A stretch of DNA of 64,000 bases, from positions 4,113,342 to 4,177,341 of the forward strand of contig NZ_KB905370.1 of the NCBI RefSeq assembly GCF_000378985.1. Reading direction: 5' to 3'. Shown here piece after piece: positions 1 through 7,771 of the stretch (the first letter of the stretch is position 1; each line of letters opens with the position of its first letter). A model generated the notes under the pieces. It was given only the letters and a program-made list of their open reading frames with translations, searched no databases and was not told the DNA's origin. This DNA comes from Ensifer sp. BR816. Its GTDB lineage: Bacteria; Pseudomonadota; Alphaproteobacteria; Rhizobiales; Rhizobiaceae. The translations under genes were made by a program, and so were the position numbers.

Positions 1-269
1 ACGTCTGCGGCGGCGGCATGGAGGGGGCGATTTCGGCGATCCGCGAGGAAAAGCTCGAGGGCAAGCTGCTCGTCGTCGTCAACGAACTGACGCCGGAGTC
101 GCGCGCGGCGCTTGCCGACGAAGCGGTGATCATGGCCGTTGCCACGCCCGTCCAGGCGCTTGCGAGAGAAACGATCAGCCTGATGATCGGTGCCATCGAC
201 CGCGGCTCGGCCGGCGTGCCCGGGCAGACGATCCTGCCCTTCGACATTTTTCTGCCGGAGAGTATTTGA
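1..269 (+). CDS. LacI-type regulator or sugar-binding domain, C-terminal part only
   Basis: The gene enters from the left edge; the reading frame is open from base 3 and stops at 269, giving about 89 residues. The visible part (CGGGMEGAISAIREE..., then ELTPESRAALADEAV and ILPFDIFLPES near the end) looks like the last lobe of a periplasmic-binding-protein-like sensor domain, as in LacI-family repressors. An internal ATG at 18 is not the start. The N-terminal helix-turn-helix lies outside the window, so a regulator is favoured over a free binding protein only because there is no sign of a transporter next to it. Its target cannot be told. Confidence 0.6.
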   Translation, partial: VCGGGMEGAISAIREEKLEGKLLVVVNELTPESRAALADEAVIMAVATPVQALARETISLMIGAIDRGSAGVPGQTILPFDIFLPESI

Positions 270-288
270 TCCCTTTACCAGCAGAACC

Positions 289-316
289 TTGATGCGTATC
301 CGGGATACGCTTATGT
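289..316 (+). promoter_or_regulatory. Promoter with embedded inverted repeat upstream of the toxin-antitoxin pair
   Basis: A perfect 8-bp inverted repeat with a 1-base centre, GCGTATCC-G-GGATACGC, occupies 294-310. It sits between a candidate -35 (TTGATG, 289-294) and a candidate -10 (TTATGT, 311-316) spaced by 16 bases. A protein bound to the repeat would cover the RNA polymerase spacer. This is the expected layout for an autoregulated antitoxin promoter. The repeat is read directly; the promoter boxes and autoregulation are inferred. Confidence 0.5.
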
Positions 317-342
317 TGGGATAGCACGTGGAGAAAACGGCC

Positions 343-684
343 ATGTCATCGCGCGAACGCATCAGGAAATATCGAGAGATTGGGGGCGCAGCAGATCTCG
401 TGCGTGTGGAAGTCCTCGTCCCTGCCGCCGATCGAGACGCTATTCTCGCGTCTGCCAGCAAGCTTCGGCAAGAGCACCGAAACAAAAAGGAACGCATGAT
501 TGAATTCCTGCAAGCGGCTACAGAACGCTACGGTCTCCGGATCCTCGACAATATCGATCTAAGCAGGGTCGACAGCGTCGAGGGCAGGTGCAGGATTGTC
601 GCTGACGCGCTGATGGAACGGGGGGACGCTCGGGCTTTCGGGATGGGCCGCCGAATGCTTGCCGAACTCGAGGGCAACCGCTGA
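343..684 (+). CDS. Putative antitoxin / small regulator paired with nucleotidyltransferase toxin
   Basis: A 113-residue soluble basic protein. ATG 343 is preceded by GGAG at a 9-base spacing and is preferred over the in-frame GTG at 328. I do not recognise a named domain. The N-terminal part (SSRERIRKYREIGGAADLVRVEVLVP) resembles ribbon-helix-helix-like DNA-binding starts, and the middle (KLRQEHRNKKERMIEFL) is strongly charged and helical. The stop codon overlaps the start of the next gene by one base (TGATG), which points to translational coupling. Its place ahead of an AbiEii-like toxin suggests it is the cognate antitoxin and probably binds the inverted repeat at 294-310. Function is inferred from context. 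Confidence 0.6.
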   Translation: MSSRERIRKYREIGGAADLVRVEVLVPAADRDAILASASKLRQEHRNKKERMIEFLQAATERYGLRILDNIDLSRVDSVEGRCRIVADALMERGDARAFGMGRRMLAELEGNR

Positions 685-1508
685 TGGCCCTTACACAGCT
701 GCAACGCGGCATCATGATCTCGATTGCGAAAAACCGGTCCGATTCAAGCTACATGGCAGGCGGTGTCGTTCTGAACATGGATTGGCCGCGTCTCTCGGAT
801 GACCTGGACATCTTTCACGACACCGACGAAGAGATAGGCGAGACGGCACAGCGCGATATGGACACACTCAAGTTGGATGGGTTCCGCGTTTCGGTTGAGG
901 TGAACATCTATGGCTGCGTCGAGGCGCGCGTCAGTCGCTTCGGAGAAAGTACCCTCATACAGTGGATGAGCGAAACGCGTATGCGCTTCTTTCCCCTCAT
1001 TCGCGACGAGGAATGGGGAGCGCGTCTGCATCCGCTGGATCTTGCCATAAATAAAGTAATAGCGGCTTCCGCCAGAAGGAAAGCCAGAGACTATGTAGAC
1101 CTGCTCTCAATTGAAGAGAACCTTGCGTCTCTCGGCCCACTGATAATGGCGGCCGCTGGGAAGCCCCCGCATTTCTCTCCCGTCAGGACAATCGAAGAAA
1201 TTCGGAGAAAAGCGTTGTCCGTTACTGATGATGAATATTTGTCTGTACGAGGCATTCCGGAAAACTGGACTCCAAGTTTTGTTCGACAAAAAATATCCGA
1301 CGTTCTGGAGCGAGCCGAGGACTATGTCAGAAGCGCGCCATCCGACGTCGTCGGACTCTTGGCTACTAACGCTGATGGAAGCGCCGCTGCGTTCGGCAAT
1401 CGCAATCTCGAGGGGGTTACGCTACGGCGCGCGACAGTCGAGCCCGAGGTGATGCCCGAATTTCCGGAAGTCAGACCGACCTGGAAGACCCATCCGGACA
1501 GCGATTAA
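684..1508 (+). CDS. Nucleotidyltransferase, AbiEii/AbiGii toxin family
   Basis: A 274-residue protein with the nucleotidyltransferase signature near the N terminus: a GG pair at about residues 26-27 followed by RLSDDLDIF (about 36-44), the G-G...R-x-S-x-D-L-D motif that binds the nucleotide and Mg2+. A later basic segment (LAINKVIAASARRKARDYVDL, about residues 117-137) matches the conserved K...R..D.D block of AbiEii-type enzymes. Family members act as type IV or MenT-like toxins that modify tRNA and can abort phage infection. The one-base overlap with the upstream small gene supports a toxin-antitoxin operon. The C-terminal 60 residues look poorly conserved and disordered. Confidence 0.72.
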   Translation: MALTQLQRGIMISIAKNRSDSSYMAGGVVLNMDWPRLSDDLDIFHDTDEEIGETAQRDMDTLKLDGFRVSVEVNIYGCVEARVSRFGESTLIQWMSETRMRFFPLIRDEEWGARLHPLDLAINKVIAASARRKARDYVDLLSIEENLASLGPLIMAAAGKPPHFSPVRTIEEIRRKALSVTDDEYLSVRGIPENWTPSFVRQKISDVLERAEDYVRSAPSDVVGLLATNADGSAAAFGNRNLEGVTLRRATVEPEVMPEFPEVRPTWKTHPDSD

Positions 1509-1573
1509 ATCAGCAATTGCATCCTGATTCCGACCGGCGTCGCGACCCTAACCTTCTTCCCTTGGTGCAGCCC

Positions 1574-2866
1574 ATGTTCGACCTCATCATCCGAAACGCA
1601 AATCTTCCCGATGGCCGCAGCGGCGTCGATATCGGCATCAGGGGCGACAGGATCGCCGAGGTGGCCGCGAGGATCGAAGCGGCGGCAAGGGAAGAGATCG
1701 ACGCGACCGGCCGGCTCGTTTCGCCGCCCTTCGTCGATCCGCATTTTCACATGGATGCGACGCTGTCGCTCGGGCTGCCGCGGATGAACCGCTCCGGCAC
1801 GCTGCTCGAAGGCATCGCGCTCTGGGGCGAGCTGCGTCCGACCCTGAGGCGCGAGGCGCTGGTCGAGCGGGCGCTGCGCTATTGCGACCTCGCGGTCTCG
1901 CAGGGCCTCCTCCACATCCGCAGCCACGTGGATACGACCGATCCGCGGCTGGTGACGGCGGAGGCGCTGCTCGAGGTCCGCGAGAAGGTGGCGCCCTATA
2001 TCGACCTGCAGCTCGTCGCCTTCCCGCAGGATGGCTACTACCGCTCGCCGGCCGCGGTCGACGCCTTGAACCGGGCGCTCGACATGGGCGTCGACGTCGT
2101 CGGCGGCATTCCGCATTTCGAGCGCACCATGAGCGACGGGGCCGCATCGGTGGAAGCGCTCTGCCGGATCGCGGCTGAGCGCGGGCTGCCGGTCGACATG
2201 CATTGCGACGAGACCGACGACCCAATGTCGCGGCATATCGAGACGCTGGCCGCTCAGACGATCCGCTTCGGCCTTCAGGGCCGGGTCGCCGGATCGCACC
2301 TCACCTCGATGCATTCGATGGACAACTACTACGTCTCGAAACTCATTCCGCTGATGGCGGAGGCCGAGATCAATGTCATCCCCAATCCGCTGATCAACAT
2401 CATGCTGCAGGGCCGGCACGACATCTATCCGAAGCGCCGCGGCCTGACCCGCGTGCGCGAGTTGATGGAGGCCGGCCTCAACGTCTCCTTCGGCCACGAC
2501 TGCGTGATGGACCCCTGGTACTCGATGGGCTCCGGCGACATGCTGGAGGTCGGGCACATGGCGATCCACGTCGCCCAGATGGCCGGCATCGACGACAAGC
2601 GGAAGATCTTCGACGCGCTGACCGTCAATTCGGCGAAGACGATGGGCCTCGAAGGCTATGGCCTCGGCAAGGGTTGCAACGCCGACCTCGTCATCCTGCA
2701 GGCGCGTGATCCGCTCGAAGCCCTGCGGCTGAAACCGAACCGGCTCGCGGTCATCCGCCGCGGCAAGGTGATCGCCCGCACGCCGCCACGGGTAAGTGAA
2801 CTGCACATTGAGGGACGGCCGCCGTCCGTCGACGTCGCCGATTACGCGCCGGGGTTTGGGAACTGA
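1574..2866 (+). CDS. Amidohydrolase, cytosine deaminase-like
   Basis: A 430-residue TIM-barrel metal hydrolase. The frame is open upstream, but MFDLIIRNANLPDG is the usual family start, so ATG 1574 is chosen; no strong ribosome site is seen. Metal ligands are visible: the HFH pair in DPHFHMDATL, the His in MHCDET, the His in GSHLTSMHSM, and the Asp in FGHDCVMDPWY, the pattern of CodA/AtzC-type deaminases acting on cyclic amidines or N-substituted ammelides. It converges on pdxA2 20 bases away. It may serve the neighbouring catabolic island or be independent. The substrate cannot be fixed from sequence. Confidence 0.82.
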   Translation: MFDLIIRNANLPDGRSGVDIGIRGDRIAEVAARIEAAAREEIDATGRLVSPPFVDPHFHMDATLSLGLPRMNRSGTLLEGIALWGELRPTLRREALVERALRYCDLAVSQGLLHIRSHVDTTDPRLVTAEALLEVREKVAPYIDLQLVAFPQDGYYRSPAAVDALNRALDMGVDVVGGIPHFERTMSDGAASVEALCRIAAERGLPVDMHCDETDDPMSRHIETLAAQTIRFGLQGRVAGSHLTSMHSMDNYYVSKLIPLMAEAEINVIPNPLINIMLQGRHDIYPKRRGLTRVRELMEAGLNVSFGHDCVMDPWYSMGSGDMLEVGHMAIHVAQMAGIDDKRKIFDALTVNSAKTMGLEGYGLGKGCNADLVILQARDPLEALRLKPNRLAVIRRGKVIARTPPRVSELHIEGRPPSVDVADYAPGFGN

Positions 2867-2885
2867 CGTCTCCTGCGAGCGCCGT

Positions 2886-3872
2886 CTACTGCGGGACCGC
2901 TCGCCTCGGCGAACTCGCCACCAGCCGCGCATAGGCGATTGCCGAAAGCATGTTGACGTGGTTCGCCTTGCCGGTGCCGGCGATGTCGAAGGCCGTTCCG
3001 TGGTCGACGGAGACGCGGTCGATCGGCAGCCCGAGCGAGACGTTCACGGCGGTGTCGAAGGCAACCAGCTTGATCGGGATGTGGCCCTGGTCGTGGTATT
3101 GCGCCACGACGAGGTCGAAGGCGCCGTTATAGGCGCGTGCAAAAACCGTATCGGCCGAGATCGGGCCGGAAACGTCGATGCCCTTGGCCTTTGCCAGCTC
3201 GACGGCGGGCACCAGGAAGCGGGTGTCCTCGTCGCCGAACAGGCCGTTCTCGCCGCAATGCGGGTTGAGGCCGGCGACGGCGATGCGCGGCTTCATGCCG
3301 AGCCGCATGAAATGGTTGTGGCCGGCCTCGATCGTCGCCAGGACCCGCTCGACCGTGGCGCGCTCGATGGCGCCGCGCAGCGACACGTGGGTCGAGACGT
3401 GGATGGTGTTCAGCCGCTCGGAAGCAAGCAGCATGAACGAGCTCTTCGAGCCGGTCAGGTGCGCAAGGAGCCCGGTGTGTCCGTCGAAATGGTGGCCGGC
3501 GAGATTCATCGCCTCCTTGTTGATCGGCGCAGTGACGATGCAGTCGGCCTCGCCCGCCGTCGCCATTTCGACGGCGCGGCGGATATAACGCACCGAGGCT
3601 TCGCCGGCGACCGCACTCACCTTGCCGATTTCCGGCAGGGGCGCATCGATCGGCACCTCCTCTACCCGGACCGCACCCTCGGCAGGCACCGTCGAGAAGT
3701 TGACTGCCGTCAACGTCGACCGCTTGGCCTGTTCCAGCGCCTCGATATTGCCGACGACGGTGAAATTCCCGAGTTCCTCTTGCGGCAGGGTCGCCAGCGC
3801 CTTGACGATCACCTCCGGGCCGACGCCGGCCGGATCGCCGAGCGTGATTGCGACGCGGGTGTCCATGCCCAT
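2886..3872 (-). CDS. pdxA2: PdxA2-type 4-phospho-threonate/erythronate dehydrogenase
   Basis: A 328-residue NAD-dependent beta-hydroxyacid decarboxylating dehydrogenase of the PdxA family. The start at 3872 has GGGAGGA five bases upstream; a second ATG at 3866 is possible. Family marks are [12 protein letters not shown] at the N terminus, TAPINKEA, the metal-site GHTG, and [12 protein letters not shown]. True PdxA makes vitamin B6. PdxA2 paralogues linked to DUF1537 kinases instead oxidise and decarboxylate 4-phospho-threonate or erythronate to dihydroxyacetone phosphate. A DUF1537 gene lies about 10 kb away in the same island, which favours PdxA2. It follows the iron alcohol dehydrogenase by 22 bases and is probably co-transcribed. 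Confidence 0.82.
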   Translation of the reverse strand: MGMDTRVAITLGDPAGVGPEVIVKALATLPQEELGNFTVVGNIEALEQAKRSTLTAVNFSTVPAEGAVRVEEVPIDAPLPEIGKVSAVAGEASVRYIRRAVEMATAGEADCIVTAPINKEAMNLAGHHFDGHTGLLAHLTGSKSSFMLLASERLNTIHVSTHVSLRGAIERATVERVLATIEAGHNHFMRLGMKPRIAVAGLNPHCGENGLFGDEDTRFLVPAVELAKAKGIDVSGPISADTVFARAYNGAFDLVVAQYHDQGHIPIKLVAFDTAVNVSLGLPIDRVSVDHGTAFDIAGTGKANHVNMLSAIAYARLVASSPRRAVPQ

Positions 3873-3894
3873 GGTTTCCTCCCTGGGGGCCTGC

Positions 3895-5028
3895 CTAGTA
3901 GGCCGCCTCGTAGATTGCGAGAATGTCGGCGCGTGACAGGTCGCGCGGATTATTGTCGAGCAGCCGCCGGATGGCGAAGGCATCGTCGGCCATCGTGCCG
4001 AGATCGTTGGCGAGCACGCCGAGCTGCCGCAGCTTCATTTCGATGCCGAGCGAGGCGCAGAACCCGTGTGCCGCGTCGAAGACGGAACTGATGTCCTGCG
4101 AGGCCGGCAGGTCCAGCGCCTCGAGGACGGCTCGCGTCTTTTCCGGGACGGCCGGCGTGTTGAAGGCAAGCACGTGCGGGAAGATCAGCGCATTGGCAGC
4201 ACCATGCGCGACATGCCAGCGCGTGCCGAGCGGATAGGCAAGCGCGTGACCTCCCGCCGTATTCACCGGCCCGAGGCAATAGCCGCCATAGAGCGAAGCA
4301 AGCGACAGCCCGGCACGGGCCTCGGCATCGTTGCCGTCACGGACGGCGCGCGAGAGATAGCGCCCGACCAGGCGCACGCCCTCGATTGCATAAATGTCGA
4401 TCGCGGGATGGGCCTTGCGGTTGGTGAAGGCCTCGACGCAATGCGCCAGAGCGTCCACCCCGGTCGCTGCCGTGACCTTCGGCGGCACGGTGAAGGTGAG
4501 TGCGGGATCGATGACGGCGATGTCGGCAAGCATGTGGATGCTCTCGACAGCGAGCTTGGCCTTCGTCTCCGGGTCAGTGACCAGCGCCCGGATGCCGGCT
4601 TCGCTGCCGGTTCCGGATGTGGTCGGCACCTGGGCGAGCGCCGCTTTACGCGGCTCGGCGACCTTGCCGGCGCCGACGACGTCGGCGAGGTTCTGCGACG
4701 AGCCGGAGAGGACCGCCGCGAGCTTGGCAAGGTCCATGGCGCTGCCCCCGCCAAAGCCGACGATCAGGTCGGCCTTGGCGCCTGCGGCCGCCGCAAGGAC
4801 GCGGTCGAGGTCGGTCGTATCCGGCTCGGCCTTAACGTCGCCATAAACGGTCACCTCGCCGGCAAGCCCGAGAACGTCGCTGCGCGCCGCGTTGAAAGCG
4901 TCGGAGATCACCAGAACCCGGCGGTATCCCTTGCCCTTGGCCCAGGCGCCGAGCCTTGCCGCGACGCCGGTGCCAAACTCGATCAGACCCGGTCTCACCA
5001 TGACGATGGGCGCATCCAGACTGCTCAT
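3895..5028 (-). CDS. Iron-containing alcohol dehydrogenase
   Basis: A 377-residue group III (Fe-ADH) protein. The start is ATG 5028, with AGGGAGGA upstream; the longer open frame has no ribosome site. Visible are the dinucleotide site [11 protein letters not shown], the [10 protein letters not shown] loop, and metal ligands in the [14 protein letters not shown] segment and near [16 protein letters not shown]. It oxidises or reduces an alcohol, sugar acid or aldehyde in the cytosol with NAD(P). In this island it probably prepares the acid that is phosphorylated by the DUF1537 kinase, or handles the aldehyde released by the DapA-like aldolase. It leads a two-gene unit with pdxA2 and has its own promoter region with a palindrome upstream. 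Confidence 0.85.
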   Translation of the reverse strand: MSSLDAPIVMVRPGLIEFGTGVAARLGAWAKGKGYRRVLVISDAFNAARSDVLGLAGEVTVYGDVKAEPDTTDLDRVLAAAAGAKADLIVGFGGGSAMDLAKLAAVLSGSSQNLADVVGAGKVAEPRKAALAQVPTTSGTGSEAGIRALVTDPETKAKLAVESIHMLADIAVIDPALTFTVPPKVTAATGVDALAHCVEAFTNRKAHPAIDIYAIEGVRLVGRYLSRAVRDGNDAEARAGLSLASLYGGYCLGPVNTAGGHALAYPLGTRWHVAHGAANALIFPHVLAFNTPAVPEKTRAVLEALDLPASQDISSVFDAAHGFCASLGIEMKLRQLGVLANDLGTMADDAFAIRRLLDNNPRDLSRADILAIYEAAY

Positions 5029-5072
5029 CCGATCGGTCCTCCCTGAACCCGGGCGCAAAACGCGCCAAGATG

Positions 5073-5106
5073 TAAAGTTGTTATACTTTATGTCATCGAA
5101 TGGCAA
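5073..5106 (-). promoter_or_regulatory. Candidate promoter and operator for the Fe-ADH-pdxA2 unit
   Basis: On the minus strand TTGCCA (5106-5101) and TATAAC (5085-5080) are spaced by 15 bases. An inverted repeat TAAAGT-N6-ACTTTA covers 5073-5090 and so overlaps the -10 box. The core TTGTTATACTT is close to the TNGTNNNACNA pattern of FadR-type GntR operators; only the last base differs. The GntR regulator at 14616-15404 is the natural candidate. The assignment is inferred. Confidence 0.38.
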
Positions 5107-5299
5107 GAGCGGCAATCGGCATTTTGTCCACCGCCTGTCACCTTCTGCCTCCCGGCGGCCGCGGTATTTCCGGAGTGCGGCGCATATGCTACTGTTAAAA
5201 AAAGAAAATAGTGGACATGGCACCGCCCCGACCGCCAGCGATCTGGCAGCCGCGACGCATGCCGAGGAGATACGGCCCGGGCTGCCGCACTTGTCAATT

Positions 5300-5320
5300 C
5301 AGGGCCAGAACACGGCCCTG
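5300..5320 (-). terminator. Stem-loop just after the sialidase-like gene
   Basis: A perfect 7-bp stem CAGGGCC / GGCCCTG with a 7-base loop begins five bases past the stop of the sialidase-like gene. There is no T tract directly after it on the minus strand, so it is a weak terminator or an mRNA-stabilising hairpin. Confidence 0.35.
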
Positions 5321-5324
5321 CGGA

Positions 5325-6524
5325 TCACTTTGCGCCTTCGATGAAGCCCCGATCCAGCCGCACATATTTGATCGCCCGGCGGAAATAGGTGTAGGCGATG
5401 TGCAGCCGACCTTCTCCGTCCTCCACGATCGATGGATAGGAGAATTCGCGATTGAGCGAATCCTTCGAATTGTTGCTCAGGCAATAGCCGTCGCCGGTAT
5501 CGAGGTCGATGCGGCGTGGGAATGTCCGCCCACCATCCGTCGAAAACGCAAGGCTGAGCGGTGCGCGCGGTACGCCCCAGACGGCCGGGCGGGCCGAGGC
5601 AACGGCCTCAGTGGTCCCGCTGCCCTCCCCGCCGTCGGCCTCGATCTCATCATAAAGCGAGTGGCGGCGCGCATCCGACATCGACGCATTGCTGTGGTTG
5701 TAAACCATTGCAATCGCGCCATTTTTTGTACGGATCGCTTGGATCGACGAATTGTTGTTCGGCAGGTCCACGGGTTGCGGCGCCGTCCAGTTCAGCCCCG
5801 CGTCGCTCGATTGGCTTCTGAGCACATGGGCGGCGAAACGGTTGCGGTAGAAAGCGACCATCGCATCGCCGCCGGCCGGAACGATGTTCATATGCACCGC
5901 GCCGATGCTGTCCGGCACTTCAGTCATCGCCCACGTCCTGCCCTGGTCGTGCGAGATCAGCACGGCGGCGCTGTCGACGTCGCCGGTCCAGCGCCGACCC
6001 GCCTCGCCGATGCAGCGGAACACCGGCAGCAGCCATTGGCCGGCGCCGTTGACGATGATCGGCTGGCGCACGAAGGTGCCGGGTATGTCGCACAGCACTT
6101 CGGTCGGACCGAAGGACTTGCCGCCATCGCTGGAAATGCGGCGCTTGACCACGGCTCCGTCCTGGTTTCCAGAGGTCTGCGAGGTAAAGAGCAGCCAGAC
6201 GCGACCGTCCGGTGCCGTGAAGATCAACGGATTCTGCTCGGATTTCGCCGGGTCGTCGGACATCTTCTCCGGATCCGTCCACCGGCCCGCGCCGGGCTCG
6301 AGCCGCGACATGTAAACCGAGATGTCACCCATTCCTTCCATCGTTCCGCCGAACCAGACGCAGGTCAGCGTGCCGTCCGGCAGGAAGGCGAGATTGGCGG
6401 CATGGTTCTGCACGCAAGGGGATGGCAGGTAGGCGTCGAAACGGCCGGGCTCGGTCGGGTTCGAAACCAACGCGCCCGTCATCCGGCGAGGAACGTCGTT
6501 CGGGTCCAGAGCGGAATAGGTCAT
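5325..6524 (-). CDS. BNR/Asp-box sialidase-like protein, cytoplasmic
   Basis: A 399-residue beta-propeller protein of the exo-alpha-sialidase superfamily. Four Asp-box repeats (S-x-D-x-G-x-[TS]-[WF]) can be read: SSDGGKSF, SHDQGRTW, SSDAGLNW and STDGGRTF. There is no signal peptide or membrane segment, so it acts inside the cell on an imported compound. It starts 11 bases after the DapA-like gene, in the same unit. True sialidases carry an Arg triad and work outside the cell; substrates of these cytosolic rhizobial versions are unknown. With a DapA-like aldolase next to it, a hydrolase or lyase step on a modified sugar acid is plausible. Confidence 0.75.
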   Translation of the reverse strand: MTYSALDPNDVPRRMTGALVSNPTEPGRFDAYLPSPCVQNHAANLAFLPDGTLTCVWFGGTMEGMGDISVYMSRLEPGAGRWTDPEKMSDDPAKSEQNPLIFTAPDGRVWLLFTSQTSGNQDGAVVKRRISSDGGKSFGPTEVLCDIPGTFVRQPIIVNGAGQWLLPVFRCIGEAGRRWTGDVDSAAVLISHDQGRTWAMTEVPDSIGAVHMNIVPAGGDAMVAFYRNRFAAHVLRSQSSDAGLNWTAPQPVDLPNNNSSIQAIRTKNGAIAMVYNHSNASMSDARRHSLYDEIEADGGEGSGTTEAVASARPAVWGVPRAPLSLAFSTDGGRTFPRRIDLDTGDGYCLSNNSKDSLNREFSYPSIVEDGEGRLHIAYTYFRRAIKYVRLDRGFIEGAK

Positions 6525-6535
6525 CGGAGTCTCCC

Positions 6536-7444
6536 TCAGGGCAAGGCCGCAAACTTGGCAGCGAGGTCCGCCCGTTCACCGTTGCTGAGCGGCATAAGCG
6601 GGGCGCGTGTCCGGACCCAGGCATTCTCGCCGCTTTTCAACGCGACCATCGCCTTGATCGTCGGGATCTGCACATAGGAATTCGACAGCGTCCTGTAGGC
6701 GTTGATGCGCGCCTGGGCCGCCTCGACCTCGGCCTCCTTCGCTGGATCCGAGACATTGTCGAAAATCAGCCGCAAGGAATCGCCGACAAGATTAGAGGTC
6801 GCGGTAATGCAGCCCGCACCGCCGGCCTTGAGCAGCGGCAGGAGCAAGGGATCAGCGCCCGCAAGCAGGGAGAAATTCGGCAGTTCCGTCACCAACGCCT
6901 GCATATTGGCGAAGTCGCCGGCGGAGTCCTTGATGCCGACGATCGTCTCGGGGAAGGCCGCCGCGAGCCGCTTTACCAGCGGAATCGACAGCGGGATACC
7001 GGAGACCTGCGGAATATGGTAGAGGATCACCTTCAGCCGGTTATCGCCAATTTTTTCAAGGATTTGCGAGTAGGCCGCATAGATGCCCTCGTCGCTGACA
7101 CCCTTATAGTAGAAGGGCGGAAGCATCACGATCTTCCTCACCCCGAGCGCAAGCGCATGTTTCGTCAGCGCCACCGTTTCAGGGATCGCCGCGACGCCGG
7201 TGCCGGGCATCAGCCGGTCGGCAGCGATGCCGGCGGCAAGAGCGCTTTCGAGGATCGCCCGGCGCTCGTCCTGCGAGAACGAATTGGCCTCGCCGGTCGT
7301 GCCGAGCAGCGCAATTCCATGGCAGCCTTCGGCAAGCAGCCGCGCGCAGTGGGCGGCAAAGAGGCCGAGATCCGGCTCGCCGCTCTCCTTGAGCGGCGTC
7401 GCCGCCGCGCAGTAAACGCCGGTCACCACATGTCGTCCGTTCAT
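6536..7444 (-). CDS. Dihydrodipicolinate synthase family aldolase
   Basis: A 302-residue TIM-barrel class I aldolase of the DapA/NanA family. The catalytic Schiff-base lysine is in GIKDSAGD and the proton-relay tyrosine is in ILYHIPQ; the pyruvate-binding GTTGEA loop is present near residue 48. Members condense or cleave pyruvate with an aldehyde, as in lysine synthesis, N-acetylneuraminate or 2-keto-3-deoxy sugar acid breakdown. As the first gene of a catabolic unit with a sialidase-like gene, it is more likely a degradative keto-acid lyase than the housekeeping DapA. The start is at 7444, with a GGAGG-type site in the upstream leader. Confidence 0.8.
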   Translation of the reverse strand: MNGRHVVTGVYCAAATPLKESGEPDLGLFAAHCARLLAEGCHGIALLGTTGEANSFSQDERRAILESALAAGIAADRLMPGTGVAAIPETVALTKHALALGVRKIVMLPPFYYKGVSDEGIYAAYSQILEKIGDNRLKVILYHIPQVSGIPLSIPLVKRLAAAFPETIVGIKDSAGDFANMQALVTELPNFSLLAGADPLLLPLLKAGGAGCITATSNLVGDSLRLIFDNVSDPAKEAEVEAAQARINAYRTLSNSYVQIPTIKAMVALKSGENAWVRTRAPLMPLSNGERADLAAKFAALP

Positions 7445-7771
7445 CTGTGCCTCCTCCGCGGTCGTCGCAAACAGCTGACGAACTTGTCAGATGCGGCCTT
7501 CCCGACCGCTTTTCGCCGCTTCCAGCGTGCGCTTCATCGCTCCTGTTTGGTTCAATATCGCCCCTGTTGTCAATATGAAAAACTCAGCCGAAATTTTCGT
7601 GTCGCAGCAAAGCTTTGATTCAATGCGCTTTTTTTCGTGACGCCAATCTCGCTATCGGACACATGCGCAATTTTAGTTGACATATTTACAATATAGTCCA
7701 GTGTAGGGCCAATCAGAGCGCCATGATCCGGGGAGAGCGGAGGCGCTCGATTTCACGTACGGGAGGAAGAA
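7445..7771. promoter_or_regulatory. Divergent promoter region between the aldolase and ABC importer units
   Basis: This 327-base stretch holds no gene. It must contain promoters for both directions. Visible are an inverted repeat CTGAC-N6-GTCAG at 7475-7490, TTGTCA at 7484-7489 and again near 7570, and TTGACA at 7677-7682, which lacks a good -10 at normal spacing. These TTGTCA/TTGACA elements could be sites for the GntR regulator of the island. The evidence is weak. Confidence 0.4.

Noticed and set aside
1505..2932. Long open frame (475 residues) antisense to the amidohydrolase
   Set aside because: It is a GC-rich shadow: Arg/Asp/His-rich composition, no domain, and the opposite strand encodes a complete enzyme.
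5325..6524. Classical secreted sialidase
   Set aside because: There is no signal peptide, and only the Asp boxes, not the catalytic triad, could be identified with confidence.
7677..7706. Strong promoter from TTGACA upstream of the binding-protein gene
   Set aside because: The -35 is perfect but no TATAAT-like box lies 16-18 bases downstream; TATAGT is only nine bases away.
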